Notes: generated by a model not told the origin, from the sequence alone. Shown: positions 9,054 to 18,276, numbered from the stretch's first letter. The stretch: 64,000 nucleotides of DNA from Pseudomonas lactis (GCF_001439845.1 NZ_JYLO01000002.1:62001-126000), one strand, 5' to 3'. Made by a program: numbers and translations.

Positions 9054-9266
9054 ACATTTTTCACACGCCACACGAGCACCTCTGGTGGAGGTGATAGCTT
9101 CGCGCTACTCTGCAATCGAGATCAGCGAATGAATCGCTAAGGTCTGGTCTTGTCAGCTACATGCTTGTTTTCCTGCGGTGTTGTTATGCCGTGGTGCCCG
9201 CGCCAGCAGCGCGCGGGGCTTCAGGAAGCACGGAAAGTCTATCCATCGGTTTGAGGAGGACGTTTC

Positions 9267-9608
9267 ATGAGCACAGCCTATCAAGAAGACATCAGCACCA
9301 ACGTATTGCGCCGCATGAAAGAAGGCGGCTTTGATTTCTCGCGTTTTCACCCCATCGAGTTCTACGCCATTTTCCCGGATGAGGAACGGGCGCGCAGGGC
9401 CGCGGGTCGATTTCGTGGGGAGTCCCTCAATGCCCAGGTCAGCGCGCGCGACGATGGCGCCTGGTACCTGGAACTGAGCAAAATCATGTTCGCAACCTAC
9501 GACGGCATAGGAGATTTCGAGCAAGACTTTGAGGCAGTGGTGGAGCCCCTGGGTGGGATTATCGAGGGATGGGGCGTCAAGCAGGAGGTGCGTGGGTTAC
9601 CCATGTAG
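9267..9608 (+). CDS. rraB: Ribonuclease E inhibitor RraB family protein
   Basis: A 113-residue RraB-family protein. Family landmarks are NVLRRMKEGGFDFSRFHPIE, FYAIFPDEERARRAA, WYLELSKIMFATYDGIGDFE and the C-terminal GIIEGWGVKQE. In Escherichia coli, RraB binds RNase E and lowers its activity by remodelling the degradosome. A GAGGAGG site precedes the ATG. It is monocistronic, with a terminator downstream. Confidence 0.88.
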   Translation: MSTAYQEDISTNVLRRMKEGGFDFSRFHPIEFYAIFPDEERARRAAGRFRGESLNAQVSARDDGAWYLELSKIMFATYDGIGDFEQDFEAVVEPLGGIIEGWGVKQEVRGLPM

Positions 9609-9634
9609 TTGGTATTTATGAGCAGCACAGCGTA

Positions 9635-9665
9635 TCGGCTGACCTTTGGGTCGGCCGATTTTGTT
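9635..9665 (+). terminator. Rho-independent terminator of rraB
   Basis: Stem TCGGCTGACC (9635-9644) pairs with GGTCGGCCGA (one G-U pair) across a TTT loop and is followed by TTTTGTTT. It lies 26 bp after the rraB stop. Confidence 0.85.
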
Positions 9666-9702
9666 TGGGCGGCCGTGGCAGGTGAACCGCCGTTTTACGC
9701 GC

Positions 9703-9729
9703 AAAAAAAAGCCACCCAAATAGGGTGGC
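9703..9729 (-). terminator. Minus-strand rho-independent terminator without an obvious gene
   Basis: GCCACCC (9711-9717) pairs with GGGTGGC (9723-9729). The A-run at 9703-9710 becomes eight U residues when read leftward, so this is a strong terminator for minus-strand transcription. No protein gene enters it from the right, which points to a small RNA. Confidence 0.8.
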
Positions 9730-9840
9730 GGAAAGGGAAGTTCGAGGAGGTAGATCAGTACACGAAGTAACACCATATCGCTTGCACAAAAGGTTTAGCT
9801 GTAGGACATCTCCTGTTCAGCCGATGGAGGTGATTATCCG
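9703..9840 (-). ncRNA. Candidate small RNA ending at the 9703 terminator
   Basis: The region right of the terminator lacks a convincing gene on either strand, yet the minus strand ends in a textbook intrinsic terminator. The predicted leftward transcript of about 110-140 nt carries pyrimidine-rich CCUCC segments that could pair with Shine-Dalgarno sites. The 5' end is a guess and no known Pseudomonas sRNA was recognised. Confidence 0.25.
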
Positions 9841-10054
9841 CAGTGCCAGCCGCGCAGTGAAATCAACTCTGACTATGCTGTTGATAGCCAAAGACCGCAT
9901 TGCAATGAAGCGCACGGCTTGACCCAGGCAATTGCGCGCACCAGGACGGTGCGGCGCCTCCGCTTGGATTATTCAAGCGATTGATTATTAAGTGTTTATG
10001 CCGCTGGCACGGGCCTTGCGAAGGTTCTTGCGTCCGGGTGACAAGGAGTACGGC

Positions 10055-11464
10055 ATGATCCGCACTTATTACGATGAAATGTACGATGGGGCAGGGCAGG
10101 TTCGCCCCCATTACCGCGAGTTCGCCCGTTGGCTGGCCGACACCCCTGCCGAACTGCTGGCCCAGCGCCGGCGTGAAGCCGATTTGCTGTTCCACCGCGC
10201 CGGCATCACCTTCACCCTCTACGGGGACGAACAAGGCACCGAGCGCCTGATCCCCTTTGACACCATCCCCCGCAGCATTCCGGCGAGTGAATGGCGGATC
10301 GTCGAGCGCGGCTGCATCCAGCGGGTCAAGGCGCTGAACCTGTTCCTCGCCGACCTGTACCACGACCAACGCATCATCAAGGCCGGCATCATTCCTGCCG
10401 AACAGGTACTGGCCAACGAGCAATATCAATTGGCAATGCAGGGCCTGGACTTGCACCGCGACATCTATTCGCACATCTCCGGGGTCGACCTCGTACGCGA
10501 TGGCGACGGCACGTACTACGTGCTTGAAGACAACCTGCGCACGCCCAGCGGTGTGAGCTACATGCTGGAAGACCGCAAGATGATGATGCGTCTGTTCCCC
10601 GAACTGTTCGCGGCCCAGCGCATCGCACCCATCGACCATTACCCCAACCTGCTGCTCGACACCCTCAAAAGCGCCAGCCCCCTGGATAACCCCAGTGTGG
10701 TGGTGCTGACGCCCGGGCGTTTCAACAGCGCGTTCTTCGAACATGCCTTTCTGGCCCGGGAAATGGGCGTGGAGTTGGTCGAAGGCGCAGATTTGTTCGT
10801 GCGCGATGACCGTGTATTCATGCGCACCACCGACGGGCCCAAGGCTGTCGATGTGATCTACCGTCGCCTCGATGATGCATTTCTCGACCCCTTGGCATTC
10901 AACCCCGACTCCATGCTCGGTGTGCCCGGCCTGCTCGCCGCCTATCGCTGCGGCAATGTGGTGCTGGCCAATGCCATTGGCACCGGCGTCGCGGACGACA
11001 AATCGGTTTACCCGTTCGTCACTGAAATGATCCGCTTCTACCTCGACGAAGAGCCGATCCTGCAGAACGTTCCGACTTTTCAATGCCGTAAGCCTGACGA
11101 GTTGTCCCACGTACTGGCCAACCTGCCCGATCTGGTGGTCAAAGAAACCCAAGGCTCCGGTGGCTACGGCATGTTGGTCGGCCCTGCGTCTACAACCGCA
11201 GAAATCGAAGCGTTCCGGGCGCGTATCAAGGCTAAGCCACACGCTTATATCGCGCAGCCGACCCTGTGTTTATCCACGTGCCCGACCTTTGTCGAAAACG
11301 GCATCGCCCCACGTCACATAGACCTGCGCCCCTTCGTGTTGTCCGGCAAGGACACCCGCGTGGTACCGGGTGGCCTGACCCGCGTGGCGCTGCGCGAAGG
11401 CTCGTTGGTGGTCAACTCGTCCCAGGGCGGCGGAACCAAAGACACCTGGGTGGTCGAGGACTGA
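10055..11464 (+). CDS. Circularly permuted ATP-grasp family protein
   Basis: A 469-residue member of the circularly permuted ATP-grasp type 2 family. Visible are MIRTYYDEMYD at the start, GVDLVRDGDGTYYVLEDNLR, DVIYRRLDDAFLDPLAFNPD, the phosphate-binding VVKETQGSGGYGML and the C-terminal RVALREGSLVVNSSQGGGTK. ATP-grasp enzymes form acyl-phosphate-activated amide bonds. Family genes travel with alpha-E and transglutaminase genes, as here, in an uncharacterised peptide-modification or degradation pathway. I start at 10055 because AAGGAG precedes it by 8 nt; an in-frame ATG at 9992 has no site. Confidence 0.92.
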   Translation: MIRTYYDEMYDGAGQVRPHYREFARWLADTPAELLAQRRREADLLFHRAGITFTLYGDEQGTERLIPFDTIPRSIPASEWRIVERGCIQRVKALNLFLADLYHDQRIIKAGIIPAEQVLANEQYQLAMQGLDLHRDIYSHISGVDLVRDGDGTYYVLEDNLRTPSGVSYMLEDRKMMMRLFPELFAAQRIAPIDHYPNLLLDTLKSASPLDNPSVVVLTPGRFNSAFFEHAFLAREMGVELVEGADLFVRDDRVFMRTTDGPKAVDVIYRRLDDAFLDPLAFNPDSMLGVPGLLAAYRCGNVVLANAIGTGVADDKSVYPFVTEMIRFYLDEEPILQNVPTFQCRKPDELSHVLANLPDLVVKETQGSGGYGMLVGPASTTAEIEAFRARIKAKPHAYIAQPTLCLSTCPTFVENGIAPRHIDLRPFVLSGKDTRVVPGGLTRVALREGSLVVNSSQGGGTKDTWVVED

Positions 11465-11468
11465 TGCC

Positions 11469-12419
11469 ATGTTGAGTAGAACTGCCTCGGATTTGTACTG
11501 GATGTCGCGCTACCTGGAACGCGCCGAAAACCTCGCGCGCATGCTCGATGTCAGCTATTCGCTGTCGCTGATGCCCCAGGACGGGCGCGGCGATGGCCTG
11601 CACGAATTGGCCATGCCGCTGTTGATCACCGGCACCCTGGAGGATTACCACGCGCGCCATGGCCCCTTGCACGCTGAACGCTTGCTGCACTTTTTTGCCC
11701 TGGACGCGGCCAACCCGGCGAGCATCTATAGCTGCCTGGGCGCGGCGCGGGCCAGCGCCCATGCGGTACGTGGGCGAATCACCGCCGACATGTGGGAAAA
11801 CATCAACGCCACCTGGCTGGACATTCGCGATATCGCCCAGCAGGGGCTGAGCCACTACGGCATGAGCCGGTTTTGTGAGTGGGTCAAGGAGCGTTCCCAC
11901 CTGTTCCGGGGGGCTACTTACGGCACCATCATGCGCAACGATGCCTTCCGCTTTATTCGCTTGGGCACCTTCATTGAGCGCGCCGATAACACCCTGCGCC
12001 TGCTGGATGCCCGCTACGAAATGGCCGGCGACCAGGCTGCAGCGGTCAGCGATGGCACGGCCCACGCGTATTACCAATGGAGTGCGTTGCTGCGTGCGCT
12101 GTCATCGTTCGAGGCCTACACCGAGATTTATCGCGATGCACCGGGGGCTCGGCAAGTGGCCGAGCTGCTGCTGTTACGCGCCGATGTGCCGCGTTCGCTG
12201 CGCGCTTGCAGCGAAGAGATCGACCAGATCCTCGCCAGCCTGCCCGGCATCAACGGCCGCCCGGCCCAGCGCCTGGCCGCCGAGATGGATGCGCGCCTGC
12301 GCTTTACCGCCATCGACGAAATCCTCGAGGAAGGCCTGCATGCCTGGCTGACCGACTTTATCCCCTTGGTCCGCCAGTTGGGCGACGCCATCTACAGTTC
12401 CTACCTGGAGGCGGCATGA
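11469..12419 (+). CDS. Alpha-E domain-containing protein
   Basis: A 316-residue all-helical alpha-E protein, with the characteristic start MLSRTASDLYWMSRYLERAENLARMLDV (only part quoted as motif: YWMSRYLERAEN) and repeated ERA/ERADN signatures including FIRLGTFIERADNTLRLLD. It starts 4 nt after the ATP-grasp stop and overlaps the next ATG, so the three genes form a tight operon. The biochemical function is not established; it was proposed in genome surveys as a partner of ATP-grasp amidoligases. Confidence 0.92.
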   Translation: MLSRTASDLYWMSRYLERAENLARMLDVSYSLSLMPQDGRGDGLHELAMPLLITGTLEDYHARHGPLHAERLLHFFALDAANPASIYSCLGAARASAHAVRGRITADMWENINATWLDIRDIAQQGLSHYGMSRFCEWVKERSHLFRGATYGTIMRNDAFRFIRLGTFIERADNTLRLLDARYEMAGDQAAAVSDGTAHAYYQWSALLRALSSFEAYTEIYRDAPGARQVAELLLLRADVPRSLRACSEEIDQILASLPGINGRPAQRLAAEMDARLRFTAIDEILEEGLHAWLTDFIPLVRQLGDAIYSSYLEAA

Positions 12420-13198
12420 GACTCTCCATCAGCCACGACACCACCTATCACTACGAAGACCAGGTGCGCGCCAGCATCCAGTACCTGCGCCTGACACCCC
12501 ATGACAGCGAGCGCCAGCACGTGCTGAGCTGGCAACTCGACCTGCCACGCCCGGTGCGGGCCCAGGTGGACCCCTTCGGTAATATCTTGCATGTGCTCAC
12601 CCTGGACGAGCCCCATGACGCCATCATCATTGGCGCCCGGGGCGTGGTGGAAATCGATGAATTGCGCGAAGCCGAACACGAAAGCCAGTCAGCTTTTCCG
12701 TTCCTGCGCTCTACGCGCCTCACCGAGCCCGACGACGCCCTGCGCGGCTTTGCCGAGCAACACTGCCATCAGCGTCGCGACCGCACCGCGCTTATCGACC
12801 TGATGCAGGCGCTTAACCACACCATGGTCTACACGCCCGGCGCGACCGACGTCGATACCTGCGCCGCCCAGGCCTTTGCAGGTGCCGCTGGGGTGTGCCA
12901 GGACCACACCCATGCGTTCCTGGCCTGCGCACGCAGCCTGGGGATCCCCGCGCGGTATGTGTCGGGGTATCTATACACCGAAGACAGCACGCACCTGGCC
13001 AGCCATGCCTGGGCCGAAGCCTGGCTGGATGACGCCTGGTACAGCTTTGACGTGACCAACCAACTGGCGCGGCCGGAGCGGCACTTGAAGCTGGCCGTGG
13101 GCCTGGACTACCTCGACGCCTGCCCGGTACGCGGCATGCGCCGTGGCGGTGGGCATGAGCAGATGCATGCCAAGGTATTCGTGGCGCCTCAGCAATGA
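12416..13198 (+). CDS. Transglutaminase-like cysteine peptidase family protein
   Basis: A 260-residue protein with an N-terminal beta domain (LSISHDTTYHYEDQVRASIQ) and a C-terminal transglutaminase-like core. The probable catalytic triad is Cys in GAAGVCQDHTHAFLACARSL, His in LASHAWAEAWLDDAW and Asp in SFDVTNQ. Bacterial members act as cysteine peptidases or amidases. The ATG overlaps the alpha-E stop (ATGA). The frame stays open far upstream, but that stretch is a shadow of the alpha-E gene. Confidence 0.92.
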   Translation: MRLSISHDTTYHYEDQVRASIQYLRLTPHDSERQHVLSWQLDLPRPVRAQVDPFGNILHVLTLDEPHDAIIIGARGVVEIDELREAEHESQSAFPFLRSTRLTEPDDALRGFAEQHCHQRRDRTALIDLMQALNHTMVYTPGATDVDTCAAQAFAGAAGVCQDHTHAFLACARSLGIPARYVSGYLYTEDSTHLASHAWAEAWLDDAWYSFDVTNQLARPERHLKLAVGLDYLDACPVRGMRRGGGHEQMHAKVFVAPQQ

Positions 13199-13221
13199 TC
13201 GCCCCCGCGCTCTGCGTTGCT

Positions 13222-13331
13222 TGATCGTTCCCACGCTCTGCGTGGGAATGCAGCCGAGGACGCTCCGCGTCCCAAAGCGTGACGCAGAGCATCACAAGAG
13301 GCGTTCCCACGCGGAGCGTGGGAACGATCGA
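13222..13331. repeat. REP doublet (REPIN)
   Basis: TGATCGTTCCCACGCTCTGC at the left end is repeated in inverted orientation at the right end (GCGTGGGAACGATCGA, to 13331), with further short inverted segments (GACGCTCCGCGTC and GTGACGCAGAGCATCAC) between. This is a common P. fluorescens-group REPIN and sits between convergent genes. The same left arm recurs at 20146. Confidence 0.85.
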
Positions 13332-13343
13332 TACAGCGCAGGC

Positions 13344-14150
13344 TCAAGGTTGCTGTTTGCGGCCTGCCATGTGCCGCAGATAGCCCACCAGCAAATCCAA
13401 CTCATTGTCTGGCAATACACTGGCTGTAAACGCCGGCATCTTCGCCTGTGGCCAATGCCTCAGGCTTTGCGGGTCGCGGATGTAACGCTTGAGGAACTCG
13501 CCGCTGAAATACTCGGTGGGGTTGTAGGGCACATTCAGGTCCGGGCCCATCTGGGCATCACCGCCGCCATTGAGGCGATGGCACGCCAGGCAGTTCTTCT
13601 GGAACAACGCAAAGCCCTGGTTGATCGGGTCGTTCGCCGCCAGTTTCGGGTCGGGCAATAGCGCCGGGAAACGCTCGCCAACCGTCTGCAACTGCTTGAA
13701 TTTCGAGACTTGGAACGGCCACTGTTCGGGGCTGATATGCCCGGCTTGAGGGTGGGTCCAGACCAGATAGAACGGCCCGGCGCTGGGCTTGCCCTGTGCC
13801 AACGGTGGCCATGGATGGGCCGGGTCTTCCACGGCCAACCAGGCGCGGGCGCCGTTTTTTTCCAGTAAGGGCGCGGCGGCAAGTTCGGCGGCAAAACCAT
13901 CAAGGGCAACGGCTTGCAGGTGGTTCGCAGGCTTAAGGCCCGGTAAGAGCGCCGCCAGGGGCACTGCACGGTAGGTCATCGTGCGCTTGTAGGACACATC
14001 ATCGATGATCTGCACCGTTTGAGCGTCGGGGTGCTTGAGCAACTCGGCGGTCTGCCAGGTCTTTTGGCTGTGGTCCAGCTCGATGGTCAAGGGTGCCGCC
14101 GCCGCAGGCAGGCTCAACAGCAGGGCAAAAAGGGCGAGGATCGGTTTCAA
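13344..14150 (-). CDS. Exported c-type cytochrome with N-terminal molybdopterin-oxidoreductase-like region
   Basis: A 268-residue exported protein. A signal peptide (MKPILALFALLLSLPAAAA) is followed by a beta-rich region of about 150 residues and a C-terminal cytochrome c domain with the heme-attachment site CLACH at 187-191; Met in AKMPAF is a candidate axial ligand. It is probably a periplasmic electron carrier. I start at the TTG at 14150, which gives the signal peptide immediately. A longer frame reaches 14315, but that extension overlaps a separate 31-codon gene and has no Shine-Dalgarno site. Start uncertain. Confidence 0.8.
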   Translation of the reverse strand: MKPILALFALLLSLPAAAAPLTIELDHSQKTWQTAELLKHPDAQTVQIIDDVSYKRTMTYRAVPLAALLPGLKPANHLQAVALDGFAAELAAAPLLEKNGARAWLAVEDPAHPWPPLAQGKPSAGPFYLVWTHPQAGHISPEQWPFQVSKFKQLQTVGERFPALLPDPKLAANDPINQGFALFQKNCLACHRLNGGGDAQMGPDLNVPYNPTEYFSGEFLKRYIRDPQSLRHWPQAKMPAFTASVLPDNELDLLVGYLRHMAGRKQQP

Positions 14151-14307
14151 GGCACAGGCCCGTTGCGAGAGAGTGAGGGCGCACACGATAACGGAAAACG
14201 GCAGGTAAAAAGACAGCCCCTGCAACAGGCGCGCTAAGCGCAATGTCCTGGCAGGTGCTGCCAAAAGCGGCTGGCCTGGTGCGGTGTGAGCACGGAAGCT
14301 GGGAGTG

Positions 14308-14403
14308 TCACCCAATAACCTTGGGTAAATTGGGCAAGATCAGAATCAGGGTGGTGGCGAACAGAATAAGTCCCGCCTGACGTACTTTCGATTGTTTGAA
14401 CAT
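14308..14403 (-). CDS. 31-residue single-span membrane miniprotein
   Basis: A 32-codon frame encodes MFKQSKVRQAGLILFATTLI followed by LILPNLPKVIG: a short basic N terminus, then one hydrophobic helix of about 15-18 residues. That charge pattern predicts one membrane span with the N terminus inside. AAAAGG lies 7-12 nt upstream of the ATG. It is co-directional with the cytochrome c gene downstream. Function unknown; it may be an accessory subunit or membrane stress miniprotein. Confidence 0.6.
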   Translation of the reverse strand: MFKQSKVRQAGLILFATTLILILPNLPKVIG

Positions 14404-14797
14404 GGCTGACTGCCTTTTCTTTTGTTGTTATTCCTGAGCGTCAAATGCGTGCCGTTGTATCCAGTATCGCGAGGTGACGTTGCACTTTTCTTACAGCTGC
14501 TCCAGCAAAACCCGGCAGCAGCGTCTTACAGGTTCAACCTTAGAGCGCCCGTTCTTTCTGGCTTAGACCCATTTCATATCAGCTAATAATTATTTGCGCT
14601 AAAAACGGCATGAGGCTTATTGCCATCTTGGCGCCAACCCTAGGGCTAGACCGCTAAAACGATTAATCAGGGTTTTCCCATAGGGACCTACCGTTCGTCC
14701 GAGCGAGGGGGTCAAAAGCAATGAGCGCATCCGTCATTGAAACCGTGTCAATCGGGCCTAAGGTAGGAGCACACACCCACAGCGGTTCGAGGATGTC
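14404..14797. other. Intergenic region between miniprotein and thiolase genes
   Basis: No further gene is seen in these 394 bp. On the minus strand, just before the miniprotein, AATAACAACAA (14421-14432) fits the AAnAAnAA-type CA motif bound by Hfq/Crc in Pseudomonas catabolite repression. The palindrome TTGGCGCCAA lies near 14628. The right part holds the leader of the thiolase operon, but I cannot pick its promoter with confidence. Confidence 0.35.
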
Positions 14798-16003
14798 ATG
14801 ACCCAAGCTTTGATTTTTGATGCGATACGCACGCCCCGGGGTAAGGGCAAGGCCGACGGTGCCCTGCACAGCGTCAAGCCGGTAAACCTGGTGGCTGGCT
14901 TGCTCACGGCGCTGGCGCAGCGCAGCGACCTCGACACCCGCCAAGTGGATGACATCGTCCTGGGCTGCGTCACGCCCGTTGGCGACCAGGGCGCCGATAT
15001 CGCCAAGACCGCCGCGCTGGTGGCCGACTGGGATGTCAGTGTGGCCGGTGTGCAGGTCAATCGCTTCTGCGCGTCGGGCCTGGAAGCGGTGAACCTGGGG
15101 GCGATGAAGGTGCGTTCCGGCTTCGAAGACCTGGTGGTTGTTGGCGGCGTCGAGTCCATGTCCCGCGTGCCCATGGGCAGCGATGGCGGCGCCTGGGTAC
15201 TCGACCCGCAAACCAATATGCACAGCCACTTCACGCCCCAAGGCATTGGCGCCGACCTGATTGCCACCCTGGAAGGCTTCACGCGCCAGGATGTCGACGC
15301 CTTTGCCCTACAGTCCCAGCAGAAAGCCGCCAGGGCGCGGGCAGACGGTTCCTTCAATAAGTCGCTGATCGCGGTGCACGATCAGAACGGCATCGTGCTG
15401 CTGGACCATGACGAATTTATCCGTGGCGACTCAACCCTCGAGGGCTTGGGCAAGCTCAAGCCCAGCTTCGAAATGATGGGCCAGATGGGCTTCGATGCCA
15501 CCGCGCTGCGGGTCTACAGCCACGTGGAGCGCATCCACCATGTGCACACGCCGGGCAACAGCTCCGGGATCGTGGACGGCGCCGCGCTGATGTTGATCGG
15601 CTCCGAGGCCAAGGGCCGCGAGCTGGGCCTGCAACCACGGGCGCGCATTGTCGCCACGGCGGTGACCAGCACCGACCCGACCATCATGCTCACCGGCCCC
15701 GCGCCGGCCACTCGCAAGGCGCTGGCCAAGGCCGGCCTGCGGGTTGAAGACATCGACCTGTTCGAAGTCAACGAAGCCTTTGCTTCGGTGGTGCTCAAGT
15801 TCATCAAGGACATGGGCATCGACGCCGCACGGGTCAATGTCAACGGCGGCTCCATCGCCATGGGCCACCCCTTGGGCGCCACTGGCTGCGCGATCCTCGG
15901 CACCTTGCTCGACGAGCTGGAGGTGCGCCAGCAACGCTACGGCCTGGCCACCTTGTGTGTCGGCGGTGGCATGGGTATCGCCACCATTATCGAACGCCTC
16001 TGA
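14798..16003 (+). CDS. Acetyl-CoA C-acyltransferase (thiolase)
   Basis: A 401-residue thiolase that cleaves 3-ketoacyl-CoA with CoA or runs in reverse. The nucleophile is C91 in [16 protein letters not shown]. The second-half landmarks are [17 protein letters not shown] with the catalytic His and [11 protein letters not shown] with the second Cys. It lies 16 nt upstream of a FadB/FadJ-like multienzyme, so the pair forms a beta-oxidation module. It resembles FadI/PhaD-type thiolases more than FadA, but the substrate length range is unknown. Confidence 0.93.
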   Translation: MTQALIFDAIRTPRGKGKADGALHSVKPVNLVAGLLTALAQRSDLDTRQVDDIVLGCVTPVGDQGADIAKTAALVADWDVSVAGVQVNRFCASGLEAVNLGAMKVRSGFEDLVVVGGVESMSRVPMGSDGGAWVLDPQTNMHSHFTPQGIGADLIATLEGFTRQDVDAFALQSQQKAARARADGSFNKSLIAVHDQNGIVLLDHDEFIRGDSTLEGLGKLKPSFEMMGQMGFDATALRVYSHVERIHHVHTPGNSSGIVDGAALMLIGSEAKGRELGLQPRARIVATAVTSTDPTIMLTGPAPATRKALAKAGLRVEDIDLFEVNEAFASVVLKFIKDMGIDAARVNVNGGSIAMGHPLGATGCAILGTLLDELEVRQQRYGLATLCVGGGMGIATIIERL

Positions 16004-16019
16004 GCCTAAGGAATTTGTC

Positions 16020-18164
16020 ATGACCGATGCCATTCGTTACGAAAAAGGCCAGGACCAGATCGTGGTGCTGACCCTCGACATGCCCGGCCAGAGCGCCAAC
16101 ACCATGAACGCTGCCTACCGCGAAGCCATGGCGGCCACCCTCACGCGCCTGGAAGCGGAAAAGAACGAGATCGCCGGGGTGGTGATCACCTCGGCCAAGA
16201 AAACCTTTTTTGCCGGCGGCGACCTCAATGAGCTGATCAAGGTCGATAAAACCCACGCCAAGGCGTTCTACGACAGTGTGTTGGTATTGAAAGCGCAATT
16301 ACGCCGCCTGGAAACCCTCGGCAAACCGGTGGTGGCTGCGATCAATGGCGCGGCCCTGGGCGGTGGGTGGGAGATTTGCCTGGCCTGCCACCACCGGGTT
16401 GCGCTGGACGACAAGTCAGTGCAACTGGGTTTGCCGGAAGTGACCCTTGGCCTGTTGCCAGGGGGCGGTGGCGTGGTGCGGATGGTGCGCATGCTCGGAC
16501 TGGAAAAAGCCTTGCCGTATTTGCTCGAAGGTAAAAAAGTCCGGCCTGCCCAGGCCCTGCAAGCGGGCTTGATTGACGAGTTGGCGGCGGATCGCGAGGC
16601 ATTGCTGGCACAGGCCCGTGCCTGGGTTCTGGCTAATCCCGAAGTCAGGCAACCCTGGGACAACAAGGGCTACGCGATCCCCGGCGGCACGCCGTCCCAC
16701 CCTAAAGTCGCGCAGATGCTCGCCATTGCGCCGTCGATTTTGCGCAGCAAGACCCAGGGCTGCTTCCCCGCGCCGGAGAAAATTCTTTGTGCCGCCGTCG
16801 AGGGCGCCCAAGTGGACTTCGATACCGCGCACCTGATCGAAACCCGCTACTTCACCGAACTGGTGACCGGGCAAGTGGCAAAAAACATGATCAGCACCTT
16901 CTGGTTCCAGCTCAACCAAATCAATGCCGGCAGCTCACGCCCCCAGGGCTATGCGCCCTACGTCACGCGTAAGGTCGGTGTGCTCGGCGCCGGGATGATG
17001 GGCGCGGGCATCGCCTATGTCAGTGCCTGTGCGGGTATCGAGGTGGTGCTCAAAGACATCACCCTGGCCGCCGCCGAAAAAGGCAAAGCCCATTCGGCTG
17101 CACTGCTGGACAAGAAGGTCAGCCGTGGGCAACTGACCGCCGAACAGCGCGAAACCACCCTGGCGCGCATTCATCCTACGCAGGATGACGCCGACCTGGC
17201 CGGCTGCGACCTGATTATCGAGGCCGTACTCGAAGACCGCGCACTCAAGGCCAAGGTCTCGGCTGCGGCGCAAAACGTGGTGGGGGCCGACGCGGTGATC
17301 GCCTCCAACACCTCCACCTTGCCCATCAGCGGCCTGGCCACGGCGGTGCCCGATCAAGCCAAGTTTATCGGCCTGCACTTCTTCAGCCCCGTGGACAAGA
17401 TGCCCCTGGTGGAAATCATCAAGGGCGCGCGCACCAGCGACGAAACCCTGGCCCGAGGGTTTGACTTCGTACTGCAAATCAAGAAAACCCCGATTGTGGT
17501 CAACGACAGTCGCGGCTTTTTCACCTCGCGGGTATTCGGCACCTTTACCAACGAAGGCATCGCCATGCTCGGCGAAGGCGTGGCTGCGCCGATGATCGAG
17601 ACCGAAGCGCGCAAGGCCGGGATGCCAGTGGGGCCGTTGGCGGTGTCCGATGAAGTGTCCCTGAGCCTGATGAGCCATATCCGACAGCAAACGGCCAAGG
17701 ACCTGCAGGCCGAAGGCAAGGCCATGCCGAACCATCCGGCGACGGCGGTGATTGATCTGTTGGTGAACGAATACAAGCGCACGGGCAAGGCGGCAGGCGC
17801 TGGTTTTTACGACTATCCCGCATGCGGCCAGAAGCACCTGTGGCCTGAGCTGAAAACCCGCTTTGAACAGCCTGGCAAGCAAATCTCACCTAAGGACGTG
17901 CGCGACCGCTTGCTGTTTATCCAAGCCATCGAAACCGTGCGTTGCGTGGAGGAAGGCGTGTTGATGTCCGCGGCGGACGCCAACGTTGGTTCCATCTTCG
18001 GCATCGGCTTTGCCGCGTGGAGTGGCGGCGCGTTGCAGTTTATCAACCAGTACGGGCTGAACGACTTCATCGCCCGCGCCCGCTACCTCGCCGAGGAGTA
18101 CGGGGAGCGCTTCTCGCCGCCGGCGTTGTTGCTGGAAAAAGCCGCAAAAGGCGCGCTGTTTTAG
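16020..18164 (+). CDS. Bifunctional enoyl-CoA hydratase / 3-hydroxyacyl-CoA dehydrogenase (FadB/FadJ-like)
   Basis: A 714-residue multienzyme of beta-oxidation. The N-terminal crotonase domain (about 1-190) contains the oxyanion-hole text FFAGGDLNEL and NGAALGGGWEICLAC. The NAD-binding hydroxyacyl-CoA dehydrogenase domain starts near residue 319 with GVLGAGMMGAGIAY and continues with IASNTSTLPIS and GLHFFSPVDKMPLVEIIKG. The C-terminal dehydrogenase helical domains follow. The ATG at 16020 has TAAGGAA upstream; the longer frame to the left is a shadow of the thiolase gene. It forms an operon with the thiolase. Confidence 0.95.
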   Translation: MTDAIRYEKGQDQIVVLTLDMPGQSANTMNAAYREAMAATLTRLEAEKNEIAGVVITSAKKTFFAGGDLNELIKVDKTHAKAFYDSVLVLKAQLRRLETLGKPVVAAINGAALGGGWEICLACHHRVALDDKSVQLGLPEVTLGLLPGGGGVVRMVRMLGLEKALPYLLEGKKVRPAQALQAGLIDELAADREALLAQARAWVLANPEVRQPWDNKGYAIPGGTPSHPKVAQMLAIAPSILRSKTQGCFPAPEKILCAAVEGAQVDFDTAHLIETRYFTELVTGQVAKNMISTFWFQLNQINAGSSRPQGYAPYVTRKVGVLGAGMMGAGIAYVSACAGIEVVLKDITLAAAEKGKAHSAALLDKKVSRGQLTAEQRETTLARIHPTQDDADLAGCDLIIEAVLEDRALKAKVSAAAQNVVGADAVIASNTSTLPISGLATAVPDQAKFIGLHFFSPVDKMPLVEIIKGARTSDETLARGFDFVLQIKKTPIVVNDSRGFFTSRVFGTFTNEGIAMLGEGVAAPMIETEARKAGMPVGPLAVSDEVSLSLMSHIRQQTAKDLQAEGKAMPNHPATAVIDLLVNEYKRTGKAAGAGFYDYPACGQKHLWPELKTRFEQPGKQISPKDVRDRLLFIQAIETVRCVEEGVLMSAADANVGSIFGIGFAAWSGGALQFINQYGLNDFIARARYLAEEYGERFSPPALLLEKAAKGALF

Positions 18165-18170
18165 AAGTTT

Positions 18171-18276
18171 CACTGTAGGAGCGAGCTTGCTCGCGAAGAA
18201 CGCACAGGCAACGCTTTTATCCAGGATACCTGCGTTATCGTTGACGTTTTTCGCGAGTAAGCTCGCTCCTACAGTG
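18171..18276. repeat. REP doublet (REPIN)
   Basis: CACTGTAGGAGCGAGCTTGC at 18171-18190 is mirrored by GCTCGCTCCTACAGTG ending at 18276, with about 60 bp between the arms. This is the GTAGGAGCGAGC class of Pseudomonas REPs. It lies just after the FadB-like gene and may act as its terminator. Confidence 0.88.

Noticed and set aside
9863..11242. 459-codon open frame antisense to the ATP-grasp gene
   Set aside because: Shadow frame from GC-skewed third positions; the plus-strand ATP-grasp protein is well supported.
15744..16019. N-terminal extension of the FadB-like multienzyme or fusion with the thiolase
   Set aside because: The extension is an out-of-frame reading of the thiolase; the ATG at 16020 has a ribosome-binding site and a normal crotonase start follows.
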